In this document: positions 26,110 through 34,406 of the stretch, in pieces
How the letters are laid out: each line of letters opens with the position of its first letter
Numbering within the stretch: the first letter of the stretch is position 1
DNA from: Aedoeadaptatus acetigenes
Lineage (GTDB): Bacteria > Bacillota > Clostridia > Tissierellales > Peptoniphilaceae
Direction: 5' to 3'
Assembly (NCBI RefSeq): GCF_025566985.1
Contig: NZ_JAOQJD010000001.1
Location: 62,001 to 126,000, forward strand
Length of the DNA: 64,000 nt
Notes under the pieces: model-generated
The model's input: the letters and a program-made list of their open reading frames with translations, nothing else
What the model was told of the DNA's origin: nothing
Databases searched by the model: none
Program-made: the position numbers and the translations under genes

Positions 26110-26205
26110 GTGGTAACAACACTCCTTATAAAATACTTCGCTTTGAAAGGGCCCGAAGGCGGGCGATTCCATTCGAAATTAGATTTTTCTTAATGATCTT
26201 TTGAA

Positions 26206-26271
26206 ATTATAACACAGTTGGTTACAGAATGTAATAATTTGAGACGTCATTTATGTTACTTCTCTGTTACA
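26206..26271 (-). promoter_or_regulatory. Promoter and WalR-like direct repeat of the NlpC/P60 gene
   Basis: On the minus strand there is TATAAT (26206-26211). Upstream lie TGTAAC-AGAGA-AGTAAC (26255-26271), one mismatch from the WalR/YycF consensus TGTWAH-N5-TGTWAH, and further TGTAAC half-sites, including the dyad TTACA-TTC-TGTAA around 26222-26234. WalR controls wall hydrolases of this type in other Firmicutes; binding here is inferred. Confidence 0.45.
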
Positions 26272-26320
26272 GTTCTATGACTTTTTATTTCTTTTTTAAC
26301 AACCTTCTCTTTCACCAAAT

Positions 26321-26363
26321 GTGACTTCGTAGGTCCTTCAATGGTATACTGTTTATGTACCAT
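26321..26363 (+). promoter_or_regulatory. mgtE promoter with overlapping dyad
   Basis: GTGACT (26321-26326) and TATACT (26345-26350) are 18 bp apart. An inverted repeat ATGGTA-N11-TACCAT (26341-26363) covers the -10 and the probable start point, so a repressor could act there. The leader before the ATG is about 25 bases, too short for a Mg2+ riboswitch. Confidence 0.5.
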
Positions 26364-26380
26364 CCGGGAGGTGACAGACT

Positions 26381-27739
26381 ATGGAATATGAGTCCGATTA
26401 CAATTTGTTAAAAGAAAAGATCGACGCCTGCATCACAGAGGGCAGTGTACAAAACGCCAAGAATATCTTCGATTCCTACCACTCCGTCGATATCGACGAA
26501 GTGTTGGAGGATTTGGATTCGGCGGATCTTCAGTACTTCCTCTTTATGTTGGATCCGGAAGAGATCGCCAATCTCATCGAAAATGCCGAAGAAGAGCTTC
26601 AGGTTATGATGGCCGGTTTCTATTCGACGAAAGAGCTCATCGACATTTTCAGCTACATGACCAATGCGGATGTCGCCGATTTATTGGGGCTTTTGCCCAC
26701 GATTAAACGAAAAGACATTCTCAACTATATGAAGAAAAGCGAATCGAATATTCTCAAGATGATCTTGTCCTATGACGACGACAGCGCCGCCGGGATTATG
26801 ACCACGGAGTTTATTTCCCTGAAACAATCCCTTACCGTGCGCGAAGCTCTTTTAAAGATCAAGGAGATCGCCCCTACGACGGAAATTATCGAATCCATTT
26901 TCATTACGGATAATTTGCACCGCCTTCAGGGCATCGTCGATTTGCGGGAGATCCTCGTGGCGCCGGGCTTTAAACCTTTGGCCGATCTCGTGGAGACCCA
27001 CCCCTTTTTCGTCTATGCGGATCAGGATCAGGAAGAAGCGTCGAATTTAATTTATAAATACGACTTAAAGTATTTGCCCGTCGTCAATAAAAACGAGGCC
27101 ATCCTCGGCGTCATTACCTCAGACGACATTATCGACGTTATGGAAGAAGAACATAACGAAGACATCTTGGCCATCGGTGGGGTTTCCAAAGACGAAGAAT
27201 TCGACTCCAATTTCTTCCACTCCGTAAAAAGCCGCCTGCCTTGGCTCGTCATCAATCTGTTTACGGCCTTTATGGCATCGGCGGTGGTCAGCATGTTTGA
27301 AGACACCATCAGCCAAGTGGTGGCCCTCGCCGCCGCCATGCCCATCGTCACGGGGATGGGAGGAAACGCCGGCAATCAAGCCCTCTCCATCGTCTTGACC
27401 AGTTTGGCCCGCGACGAAATCAGTTTGGAAGAAGACCTGCCCCTGGTTTTAAAAGAGATCGGCCTGGGGATTTTTGACGGCGCCGTCATCGGCTTTTTCG
27501 CCGGCGTCGTCTTGTATTTGAAGTACCAAAATGTGTATTTAGGCCTGATTATCTTCGCCGCCATGATTTTAAACATGGTCATCGCCGGCATCGTCGGCTT
27601 CCTTTTGCCCCTCTTGTTCGACAAGTTGAAAATCGATCCGGCCATTTCGTCGCCGATTTTTCTCACAACATTCACCGACGTGTGCGGCTTTTTTATCTTC
27701 CTGGGCCTGGCTTCCACCCTCCTGCCCAAATTGCTTTAA
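26381..27739 (+). CDS. mgtE: Magnesium transporter MgtE
   Basis: Homodimeric Mg2+-gated channel. The 452 residues have the full layout: N-terminal helical domain (about 10-125, with HSVDIDEVLEDLDSADLQYFL), two CBS domains (about 130-250, including DDSAAGIMTTEF and the second repeat with GVITSDDIIDVMEEEHNEDI), a plug helix and five C-terminal membrane segments carrying the pore motif MPIVTGMGGNAGNQ. RBS GGGAGGTGA. It stands alone between convergent and divergent neighbours, with its own promoter and a shared terminator. Confidence 0.96.
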   Translation: MEYESDYNLLKEKIDACITEGSVQNAKNIFDSYHSVDIDEVLEDLDSADLQYFLFMLDPEEIANLIENAEEELQVMMAGFYSTKELIDIFSYMTNADVADLLGLLPTIKRKDILNYMKKSESNILKMILSYDDDSAAGIMTTEFISLKQSLTVREALLKIKEIAPTTEIIESIFITDNLHRLQGIVDLREILVAPGFKPLADLVETHPFFVYADQDQEEASNLIYKYDLKYLPVVNKNEAILGVITSDDIIDVMEEEHNEDILAIGGVSKDEEFDSNFFHSVKSRLPWLVINLFTAFMASAVVSMFEDTISQVVALAAAMPIVTGMGGNAGNQALSIVLTSLARDEISLEEDLPLVLKEIGLGIFDGAVIGFFAGVVLYLKYQNVYLGLIIFAAMILNMVIAGIVGFLLPLLFDKLKIDPAISSPIFLTTFTDVCGFFIFLGLASTLLPKLL

Positions 27740-27764
27740 TTTCTTATTATTCAAAAAACATGCA

Positions 27765-27795
27765 AAAACCGAAGGCTTTCGCTGCCTTCGGTTTT
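27765..27795. terminator. Bidirectional terminator between mgtE and the SLH gene
   Basis: Perfect 12-bp stem AAAACCGAAGGC / GCCTTCGGTTTT with a 7-base loop. The A and T ends give a U-rich tail in both directions, so it can end both converging genes. Confidence 0.85.
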
Positions 27796-27813
27796 CTCAT
27801 TCTATGAACTCGG

Positions 27814-28800
27814 TTACTTTTCGATAAAGGAATAGATCCGCTGCGCCAGGACCACGGCCTGTTCTCTCGAGGCATGGGTCTTGGGCTTAAATTCGTTGTT
27901 CTTGTAGCCCTCCATTAGTCCCAAAGACTGAAGCTCGTAGACGGATTCCCGGGCGTAGGGGCTGATCTTTGCGTGATCGGCGAAGGGCGCACCCATCGTC
28001 TTGTCCCCTTCCACTTCCACGCTGTTTAAGAAGCGGGTCAAAATGGTGGCCATTTGCTCCCGGGTGATCTTCGATTTGGGGGCGAATTTATCCTTGCCCA
28101 CGCCGTTGACCAATCCAAGGCGCGATGCGATGACCACGGATTCGTTTTTCGTGTCCTTATAGGGGCTCTTTCCCGCCACTAAATGGACGTGCTCCGCTTT
28201 TTCGTAGAGGCGCACGATGACTTCCGTAAATTCTTCCCGCGTAATTTCCGTCTTCATATCGGCCTTAACCGAGGGCGGGATCAATCCGTTCTTCCCGGCA
28301 TCGCTCAATTCCTCCATGGACCATGCACTGGAATTGTTAAAGACCGGGCGATAGCCTACGGAAACCGCATTGGTGTAGGCGCTTTCGCCCTCACCGATGT
28401 AGCGGACGCGGAAGCTGTAAAGCTTACTTTCGATGGCGGGATTCGCCAAATTCGAAAACTTCGCGCCGTCAAGCTTCATTTCCACGCGGTCTTTTTCATT
28501 TAAAGTAAGCTCACCTTTAAAACTCTGCCCGTTTTTCGAAGACCAGGGGCCGAGATTGACTTTGCTGTCGATTTCGTAGGCTACGGTCTTTCCCGATTCC
28601 AATTGTTTCTTCACACCTTCGGGATTGCTCCAAGTAATGGTGAAGGCGTCGTAGCTTCCCCCTTCTCCCTGAGCCAATGCCACCGCCAAGTTTCGCGGAC
28701 TTTCGTAACTTTGAGCGAAGACCCCCGATGCGGGAAGCAGAATTCCCAGACATAAAAAAAGTGCCAATAGGCGTTTCAATGTGTATTTCAATGGTAACAT
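27814..28800 (-). CDS. SLH-domain surface protein
   Basis: Exported protein of 328 residues: a signal peptide (about 1-29, cut likely after VFAQ), an N-terminal beta-rich domain resembling fibronectin type III (about 32-150), and three S-layer-homology repeats in the C-terminal half (about 160-205, 210-265, 275-328; typical pieces ITREQMATILTRFLNS and ASREQAVVLAQRIYSF). SLH triplets bind pyruvylated secondary wall polymers, so the protein is probably held at the cell wall. No enzymatic motif is seen. It has its own promoter just after the cobalamin operon. Function unknown beyond wall binding. Confidence 0.88.
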   Translation of the reverse strand: MLPLKYTLKRLLALFLCLGILLPASGVFAQSYESPRNLAVALAQGEGGSYDAFTITWSNPEGVKKQLESGKTVAYEIDSKVNLGPWSSKNGQSFKGELTLNEKDRVEMKLDGAKFSNLANPAIESKLYSFRVRYIGEGESAYTNAVSVGYRPVFNNSSAWSMEELSDAGKNGLIPPSVKADMKTEITREEFTEVIVRLYEKAEHVHLVAGKSPYKDTKNESVVIASRLGLVNGVGKDKFAPKSKITREQMATILTRFLNSVEVEGDKTMGAPFADHAKISPYARESVYELQSLGLMEGYKNNEFKPKTHASREQAVVLAQRIYSFIEK

Positions 28801-28826
28801 CCTTTCCTTGCTTTTAAGCTTCTAAA

Positions 28827-28887
28827 ACTATAGCAAAAGGACGGGACCGATTGAAGCGTTCCACAGGTTTTGTAACGGAATTGTCAC
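28827..28887 (-). promoter_or_regulatory. SLH-gene promoter and nearby TGTAAC-N5-TGTCAC element
   Basis: On the minus strand TTCAAT (28850-28855) and TATAGT (28827-28832) are 17 bp apart. Upstream, on the plus strand, TGTAAC-GGAAT-TGTCAC (28871-28887) resembles a WalR-type repeat, like the element before the NlpC/P60 gene, but in the opposite orientation and with one mismatch. Confidence 0.5.
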
Positions 28888-28889
28888 TT

Positions 28890-29411
28890 TTATTTGATCT
28901 TGATGATTTGAAAATTTTCCAGCTTGTAGTCGAAAAAAGCATGCACGTCGCCTTTTACGGCCGATAGCACCAGGCGCATAAAGCCGTCGTGGCTGATGTA
29001 GAGGGTGTCGTCTTTTGCGATCTGCAAAAAAGCCTGCGCCCGTTTGTAGGCCCCGCGAAGGCTTTCCCCTTGCGGCGGACCGTAATTAAAGGGATCGTCG
29101 ATCCAGGGCTCAAGGGCCTCGCCGTACCGGTCGTAGGCGTGGTGAAATGTACGGCCTTCCAAGACGCCCAGATTCACTTCACGAATCAGGGGCTCTTCCG
29201 CCACAGGCCCACGGTCCCACAGGATGGCCGCCGTCTCCTTCGCCCTGAGATAGGGGCTCGTCACCACGGATGTTACGGAAAGGGCGGCGACTTCATCTTT
29301 TAATTTCAGCGCCACAGAGGGATCCACGGGAAGCAAGGGCTCGGTCGGCGTGGCGTAGTATTTCTTTTCGTTGGCCGCGGTTTTTCCGTGGCGCATCATG
29401 TAAATACTCAT
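28890..29411 (-). CDS. cobC: Histidine phosphatase, likely alpha-ribazole-5'-phosphate phosphatase CobC
   Basis: Phosphoglycerate-mutase-like phosphatase. Catalytic motif MMRHGKTAANEKKYY (RHG), the second Arg in TSPYLRAKETA and the second His in YISHDGF are present. The place at the end of the cobalamin operon, after cobU and cobS, makes alpha-ribazole 5'-phosphate (or adenosylcobalamin 5'-phosphate) the likely substrate. The start at 29411 (173 residues) gives an ATGA overlap with cobS; the long upstream extension is an out-of-frame reading of cobS. Specificity is inferred from context. Confidence 0.85.
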   Translation of the reverse strand: MSIYMMRHGKTAANEKKYYATPTEPLLPVDPSVALKLKDEVAALSVTSVVTSPYLRAKETAAILWDRGPVAEEPLIREVNLGVLEGRTFHHAYDRYGEALEPWIDDPFNYGPPQGESLRGAYKRAQAFLQIAKDDTLYISHDGFMRLVLSAVKGDVHAFFDYKLENFQIIKIK

Positions 29412-30136
29412 GAGAAAAATACTCCGAATAATATCAGCATGAAAAGTTCGCCCGTCTCCACGATGGCGCCGTAAACATCGCCGGTGAGGCCGCCGATTTT
29501 TCTTACGGACAGGCGGGATAAGAGCACGCCCCAAAGGCAGGCGGCCACGGGAAAGAAGAGAAAAGACTTGCCTCGGGCAAAGAGGATGATCAGAGCGAGA
29601 AGCAGCCACTGAAGGTAGTAGCTGTTTTTTGACGCACCCCGTTTAAAGAAGTTTCCCATGGACGAGGAGCTTGCAGAAGGGAAATAGTGGATCGCCGTCA
29701 ATACGCCCATGCGCACCGATGCGAAGAAGATTCCCATTTCAATGGGTTGAATGGCGACGGATGCAAGCACGGAAAATTTTCCGAGCACGATCAAAACCAG
29801 GGCCAGAACGGCGAAGACACCGATGGTGGAATCGTGCATAATTTCCACGACGCGATCCCTCTCCCGATTGGACAAAAAGCCGTCGGTCGTGTCCATAAGC
29901 CCGTCCATGTGAAGGCCGCCGTTTAAAAGGTACCAGGTGAGGATGCCTGAAAAGGCGCCGAAAAGGGGCCCGATATCGTAGAAAAAATTGTTTACGAAAC
30001 CGACGATGGCGCCCATGACGAAGGCGATCCAGGGAAACCAGAAGAGGCTCTTCCCCGCTTCTTTTTCGTTAAATTCCGTATCGACTTGAATGGGCAGGCG
30101 TGTCAAAAATTGGATGGCTAAAAGGAAACTGTTCAT
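29408..30136 (-). CDS. cobS: Adenosylcobinamide-GDP ribazoletransferase CobS
   Basis: Polytopic membrane enzyme that joins adenosylcobinamide-GDP and alpha-ribazole (phosphate) in the last assembly steps of cobalamin. The N-terminal FLLAIQFLTRLPI, the catalytic acidic motif HMDGLMDTTDGF and the EIMHDSTIGVFA block are intact, with five or six membrane segments. Start at 30136 (242 residues) overlaps the cobU stop by ATGA. Confidence 0.95.
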   Translation of the reverse strand: MNSFLLAIQFLTRLPIQVDTEFNEKEAGKSLFWFPWIAFVMGAIVGFVNNFFYDIGPLFGAFSGILTWYLLNGGLHMDGLMDTTDGFLSNRERDRVVEIMHDSTIGVFAVLALVLIVLGKFSVLASVAIQPIEMGIFFASVRMGVLTAIHYFPSASSSSMGNFFKRGASKNSYYLQWLLLALIILFARGKSFLFFPVAACLWGVLLSRLSVRKIGGLTGDVYGAIVETGELFMLILFGVFFS

Positions 30137-30663
30137 TTGATTTTCACCGGAATCCCCGAAATACAAGCGTAAACCTCATCGGCCGCTTGTGCCAACCTTT
30201 GATTGATTCGCCCCTGCATGTCCCGGAAGGCGCGGGAGACGGGATGCATGGGCACGATGCCGCTTCCCACTTCGTTGGTGACGATGAACAGATCGCAATC
30301 TTTTCGCCTCGCCGCGGCGATTAAATCGCTGAGCTCCTCCATGCAGAGACCTTCGATCTTCTCCTCGTCCACGTCTTCTCCTTCCGCGGAATATTTCCAC
30401 AGGTAATTAGATAACATGACCGTGACGCAGTCCAGAAGCGCGGCGTCTTCTTCATGGATCGCTTCCGCTAAGTCGTAATCCCGCTCCACGGTGCGCCAGG
30501 ACGCGGGCCTACGTTTTTTGTGAGCTTCGATGCGGCGAATCATTTCGGCATCATCTGCGGCCTGAGCCGTGGCGATATAGACGACATTTTCGTGCTGTCC
30601 TGCCCGTAATTCGGCGTAGGCGCTTTTTCCGCTCCTGGCGCCGCCGGTAATTAATGTAATCAT
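30133..30663 (-). CDS. cobU: Adenosylcobinamide kinase / guanylyltransferase CobU
   Basis: Bifunctional enzyme that phosphorylates adenosylcobinamide and then adds GMP. The 176 residues start with the P-loop GGARSGKSAYAE, then IATAQAADDAEM, the RIEAHKKRRPASW segment with the guanylylated His, the DCVTVMLSN motif and VTNEVGSGIVP. The start at 30663 is preceded by AAGGAGTCCCT and overlaps the cobT stop by ATGA. The much longer open frame upstream is the wrong frame of cobT. Confidence 0.96.
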   Translation of the reverse strand: MITLITGGARSGKSAYAELRAGQHENVVYIATAQAADDAEMIRRIEAHKKRRPASWRTVERDYDLAEAIHEEDAALLDCVTVMLSNYLWKYSAEGEDVDEEKIEGLCMEELSDLIAAARRKDCDLFIVTNEVGSGIVPMHPVSRAFRDMQGRINQRLAQAADEVYACISGIPVKIK

Positions 30664-31730
30664 AGGGACTCCTTTTCTATATTCACCAACAACCCCGGAT
30701 CGATGGCATTGTCTTCCATGGATCCCATGTTTTTCATGGCGTAAATCGCCCCCTCCATCAGTTGGAAGAAGAGAGGACAGCCGCTTCCCTCGCCCAACCG
30801 CATGGAAAGATCCAGGGGCGGTTCCATGCCCATGTGCCGGTTCACGAGGGCCGACGCCTTCTCCGCGCTCTTGTGGGAGAGAAAAATATAGTCTCTCGCC
30901 TCGGGCGCCATTTGAATGGCCGCAAGAGCCGCCACACCGGTGACGAAACCGTCCACCACCGCCGCCGTCTTTTCTTCCGCGCAGGCCAGGAATGCCCCGA
31001 CAAGGCCGGCCAGGTCCAATCCGCCCACTTGGGCGATTTTGTGGATCACGTCTCCGTCTCCGGCCCGCGCCACGGCTTTTTTCACCACAGCCACTTTTTT
31101 CGCAAGCTGCGCTTCCGTAATGCCGGCGCCGTAGCCCACGCAATCTTCGGCGGACTCGCCGGTTAAGGCGCAGAGAAGGGCCGCCGAGGTGGTGGTGTTT
31201 CCGATGCCCAACTCCCCGGTGCCGATCATGGAGGCGCCTTTTTTTATGGCCGCCTTTGTTATATCCATGCCACGCTTTATGGCTTCGATGGCCTCATCTC
31301 GGCTCATGGCGGGCTCCTCGGCGATATTTCCCGTTCCCTTGCGAAGAGATGCGTCGATTATCTTGGCCTCCCGCGCCACATCCTCATTCATGCCCATGTC
31401 CACGATAAAAAGTTCCGAATCCGCCCGGCGGCTCAGGGCGGCGACGCCGGTTTCTCCTCGGGCCATGGCATTGGCGAGCATTTGCGTAAAGACCGGCGGC
31501 GAGGAGCTCACATCTTCCGCCACCACGCCGTTATCGGCGCAAAAGACGACGATGGCTGTTTTCTCCACGGAGGGAACGACACGACGCTGAATCCCCGCCA
31601 GGCGAATGGTCATGGCTTCCAAGGCGCCTAAGGAGCCTGTGGGATGGGTGCGATTGTCCCAGTGGGCCTTGGCCTTTTTCATGAACGCTTTATCCGCCGC
31701 TTCGACGGATCCCACAAGTTTATCCTTCAT
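30660..31730 (-). CDS. cobT: Nicotinate-nucleotide:dimethylbenzimidazole phosphoribosyltransferase CobT
   Basis: Makes alpha-ribazole 5'-phosphate from nicotinate mononucleotide and a lower-ligand base. Motifs: HWDNRTHPTGSLGALE at the N-terminus, FCADNGVVAEDVSSSPP, GELGIGNTTTSAAL, and the catalytic-Glu region RLGEGSGCPL near the C-terminus. 356 residues, normal length. The start overlaps the cysteine-rich gene by 11 bp. No bza or bluB gene is nearby, so the source and identity of the lower ligand cannot be told. Confidence 0.96.
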   Translation of the reverse strand: MKDKLVGSVEAADKAFMKKAKAHWDNRTHPTGSLGALEAMTIRLAGIQRRVVPSVEKTAIVVFCADNGVVAEDVSSSPPVFTQMLANAMARGETGVAALSRRADSELFIVDMGMNEDVAREAKIIDASLRKGTGNIAEEPAMSRDEAIEAIKRGMDITKAAIKKGASMIGTGELGIGNTTTSAALLCALTGESAEDCVGYGAGITEAQLAKKVAVVKKAVARAGDGDVIHKIAQVGGLDLAGLVGAFLACAEEKTAAVVDGFVTGVAALAAIQMAPEARDYIFLSHKSAEKASALVNRHMGMEPPLDLSMRLGEGSGCPLFFQLMEGAIYAMKNMGSMEDNAIDPGLLVNIEKESL

Positions 31731-31980
31731 TGGCTTCTTTCCTTTTACTTATTTCCTCACGAAGGCGATCGTTAATGTAGTCGTAGCCCTTGGGCCTGTG
31801 AGGAATCGTACAATTCGAACAATCCTTTACGCCGCCGACATAGGAAAAATTTCCGCCGCATCCCTCGTCTAAAAGATAGAGAGGGCAGTAACAGAACATG
31901 CAGTTAAAATCCCCTTCCATGGCGTGGCAGGGGAAGTATTTACACGCCTTATTGGTGTAAAAGCGATAAGAGAATTCCAT
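31720..31980 (-). CDS. Cysteine-rich small-domain protein in the cobalamin operon
   Basis: An 86-residue protein with eight cysteines (13, 18, 27, 30, 32, 41, 54, 57), including CMFCYC and a CSNC pair, like the cysteine-rich small domain family often found in cobalamin operons. It probably binds a metal (zinc, cobalt or an iron-sulfur cluster), but its role is not established. It overlaps cbiJ by 32 bp and cobT by 11 bp. AAAGGA precedes the ATG. Confidence 0.8.
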   Translation of the reverse strand: MEFSYRFYTNKACKYFPCHAMEGDFNCMFCYCPLYLLDEGCGGNFSYVGGVKDCSNCTIPHRPKGYDYINDRLREEISKRKEANEG

Positions 31981-32707
31981 TGGTTATCCTTTCTACGACG
32001 GCCTTGGTCTCGGAGAAATTCAGCCCCTCTTCTCCTTCCGTGCGAATCACCAGGCTCGTCATGCCCAATCGGCGGGCGGCTTCGATTTTTTCGTGAAAGC
32101 CGGAGCCTGCGCCGCTGTTTTTCGTCACCAGAAAGTCGGCTTTTGCGTGTTTAAACAGGGCCAGGTTCATGTCCAAGTCAAAGGGCCCGAGCATGGCCAC
32201 CATGTCTTCCATGGCCACGCCGGCATCCCGCAAGATGTCGATGCTCTTCGACGAGGGAATGATCCGGTAGATGTGGCGGCTCTCTCCCTTCACCGACTCG
32301 AAGAGATCGCAGTGTTTCGACCCCGTGGTAAAGAAAAAGGTGCCCGTCTTCCCTTTCATGTACTCGGCGCAGGAAGCGTAATCGTCGAAGACCACGTCCC
32401 CAGCCGCATCCTCCATGGGCCGCTTAAAGCGGTAGTAGTCGATGCCCGCTTCATCCGCCGCCGCCTTCGCCTCTTTGGAGACGATCTTCGCGAAGGGATG
32501 GCTCATGTCCACGACGGCGACGATATTTTTCTCGCGAATAAAATCCACCATGGCGTCTCGATCCATGGGCCCTACGTGGACGTCCGCGTCCTCGGGCAGG
32601 CGATCACGCCCTTCTTTCCCGGCGACGCTGACGACAATGGCTCTGTAGTCCACGCTTTTGATGATGCGCACGGATTCCGAGGTGCCGCCGATGATCCAAA
32701 GCTTCAT
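31949..32707 (-). CDS. cbiJ: Precorrin-6A / cobalt-precorrin-6A reductase CbiJ (CobK)
   Basis: Reduces the macrocycle of cobalt-precorrin-6A with a pyridine nucleotide. The N-terminal IIGGTSES nucleotide loop, the middle VDMSHPFA motif, and the C-terminal VTKNSGAGSGFHEKIEAARRLGM block are typical of CobK/CbiJ. 252 residues. It overlaps cbiH by 4 bp, and its 3' end runs 32 bp into the small cysteine-rich gene. Confidence 0.93.
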   Translation of the reverse strand: MKLWIIGGTSESVRIIKSVDYRAIVVSVAGKEGRDRLPEDADVHVGPMDRDAMVDFIREKNIVAVVDMSHPFAKIVSKEAKAAADEAGIDYYRFKRPMEDAAGDVVFDDYASCAEYMKGKTGTFFFTTGSKHCDLFESVKGESRHIYRIIPSSKSIDILRDAGVAMEDMVAMLGPFDLDMNLALFKHAKADFLVTKNSGAGSGFHEKIEAARRLGMTSLVIRTEGEEGLNFSETKAVVERITNGILLSLLHQ

Positions 32708-33432
32708 AATTTGTAGCCCCTGGGTGTGATCATGACGCCGTTTTTTACATAAGTCTCCTTATTTCCCACGATGACCATGGTATTCATGTCGCAGAAGCTG
32801 TCGTCCAGATCGCCGATGGTGGTGAGGATTTTTTCTTCACCGACGCGCCGGGCGTGTTTTACCATGGCCACAGGTCTGGAGTCTTCGTATCCCTCTTCTT
32901 TTAAAACTCCCATGGCCGCCTTTAAATAATCGGGGCGCCCCTTGGATCGGGGATTGTAAAAGCAGATGACGAAATCCCCCTGTGCGGCGAGGCGAATGCG
33001 CTTTTGAATCAGATCCAGCGGCGTCATTAGATCGGAGAGACTGATGGTGACCATATCGTGCATGATCGGCGCGCCGACACGGGAGGCGGCGGCAAAATTG
33101 GCGCTGATGCCGGGAATGATTTCGATGTCGATGTCTTTGTCGGCCGCCAGTTCCAATAGGGGCCCGGCCATGCCGTAGAGGCCCGCATCGCCGGTGGAGA
33201 CCATGGCCGTGGTCTTTCCCTCTTCCGCCGAAGCCAGAGCCATTTTGCAGCGCTCGATTTCCGACTTCATGCCCGTGGTGTAAATTTCTTTTCCCGATGT
33301 GTAGTTTTTAATGTAGTTTAAGTAAGGCTTGTAGCCCACGATCACTTCCGAGGTCTCCAAGGCCCGGATCATGCCCAGGGTGAAATCCTCTTCGCCGCCC
33401 GGGCCGATTCCGATAATGTATAATTTCTTCAT
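32704..33432 (-). CDS. cbiH: Precorrin-3B / cobalt-factor III C17-methyltransferase CbiH (CobJ)
   Basis: SAM-dependent methyltransferase that contracts the ring by methylating C17. Typical uroporphyrin/corrin methyltransferase fold with N-terminal IIGIGPGGEEDFT, then GYKPYLNYI, SSGDAGLYGMAG-like MVSTGDAGLYGMAGP, EIIPGISANFAAASRVGAPIMHD and FYNPRSKGRPDYL, all diagnostic of CobJ/CbiH. 242 residues. ATGA overlaps on both sides. Confidence 0.95.
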   Translation of the reverse strand: MKKLYIIGIGPGGEEDFTLGMIRALETSEVIVGYKPYLNYIKNYTSGKEIYTTGMKSEIERCKMALASAEEGKTTAMVSTGDAGLYGMAGPLLELAADKDIDIEIIPGISANFAAASRVGAPIMHDMVTISLSDLMTPLDLIQKRIRLAAQGDFVICFYNPRSKGRPDYLKAAMGVLKEEGYEDSRPVAMVKHARRVGEEKILTTIGDLDDSFCDMNTMVIVGNKETYVKNGVMITPRGYKL

Positions 33433-34406
33433 CTTTTTTCCTTTGTTATGCTCAGGGTGAAACCTTCTTCGCAGATTTTTTCCGCGATCATGATTTCGCC
33501 GCCCATGTAGGCCGCCGTGCAGGAGACGCTGGAGACGCCGACGGTGGCTCTCACAAAGTCGCTTCCTTCGCAGCGTTTTTCGTTTCTCGATAATTCCTCC
33601 GCGCTGTAAATTTTCATGGGAATACGGAAATGCTTGGCCGCGTAAACGATGGCGGGCTCCTCTTTTTTTATGTCGATGGTGTGGATGGCGGCGAGAGCCA
33701 TGGGATGGATGGCGTAGGTTTTTAGCGTCTTTTTTATTAAAGCCAACAATGCCTCCGGATCCGTGTCCTTTTTCGAACCGATGCCCAAGTGGATCCGTCG
33801 CGGCACAAGTTGAAGGCCGGTTTTAATTTCGACGTCTTTTGTCGTAACTACGACGCCGTCTTTTGCATCCGCCGCCTCAATGGATGGTACCCGTTTGATA
33901 TGAGGATAATCCGGCAATGCATCTTCTTCGGAATACCAGGGGATCTCCCGCCCCGCCACCATGGCGCCGGCAACCTCTTTCATGGCCGCCATATCCTCGA
34001 AGGCGTAATTTTCTCTCTGCGCAAAGACGTCAATGGCTTCGAAGCCCAAGCTGTCCGACGCCGTGGTAAGCACCGCTTCGGCGCCCATTGCCTTCGCAAG
34101 TTCCTCGGCGTAGGCATTAGCGCCGCCTAAATGGCCGCTTAAGAGGGGAATCACGTAGCGGCCCACCGGATCGATGACCACCACGGCGGGATCCTTTCGC
34201 TTGTCCGCCACAAAAGGCGCCATGTAGCGTACGGCGATGCCCGCGGCGCCGATAAAGACGATGCGATCGTAGCCGGTAAAAATATGGCCAAAGTCCTCTT
34301 TCTTTATCGGCCGCTGAAAGTCTTTGCCGTAACAATCTTCTTGAGAAAAATACTTCTTCGCCAGGGCCGCGCCCTGAGGCGAAAAACACAATACAGCCGT
34401 CTTCAC
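33429..34406 (-). CDS. cbiG: Cobalt-precorrin-5A hydrolase CbiG
   Basis: Opens the delta-lactone of cobalt-precorrin-5A with release of acetaldehyde, a step specific to the anaerobic route. The N-terminal and central domains carry DRIVFIGAAGIAVRYMAPFV and VIPLLSGHLGGANAYAEELA; the C-terminal CbiG domain begins HLGIGSKKDTDPEALL. 325 residues, slightly short but complete. Its presence, with CbiK and CbiD, marks early cobalt insertion. Confidence 0.95.
   Translation of the reverse strand: MKTAVLCFSPQGAALAKKYFSQEDCYGKDFQRPIKKEDFGHIFTGYDRIVFIGAAGIAVRYMAPFVADKRKDPAVVVIDPVGRYVIPLLSGHLGGANAYAEELAKAMGAEAVLTTASDSLGFEAIDVFAQRENYAFEDMAAMKEVAGAMVAGREIPWYSEEDALPDYPHIKRVPSIEAADAKDGVVVTTKDVEIKTGLQLVPRRIHLGIGSKKDTDPEALLALIKKTLKTYAIHPMALAAIHTIDIKKEEPAIVYAAKHFRIPMKIYSAEELSRNEKRCEGSDFVRATVGVSSVSCTAAYMGGEIMIAEKICEEGFTLSITKEKR

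Noticed and set aside
30664..31143. Long N-terminal extension of CobU
   Set aside because: Arg/Gly-rich out-of-frame reading of cobT; the real start at 30663 has a ribosome site and begins directly with the P-loop strand.
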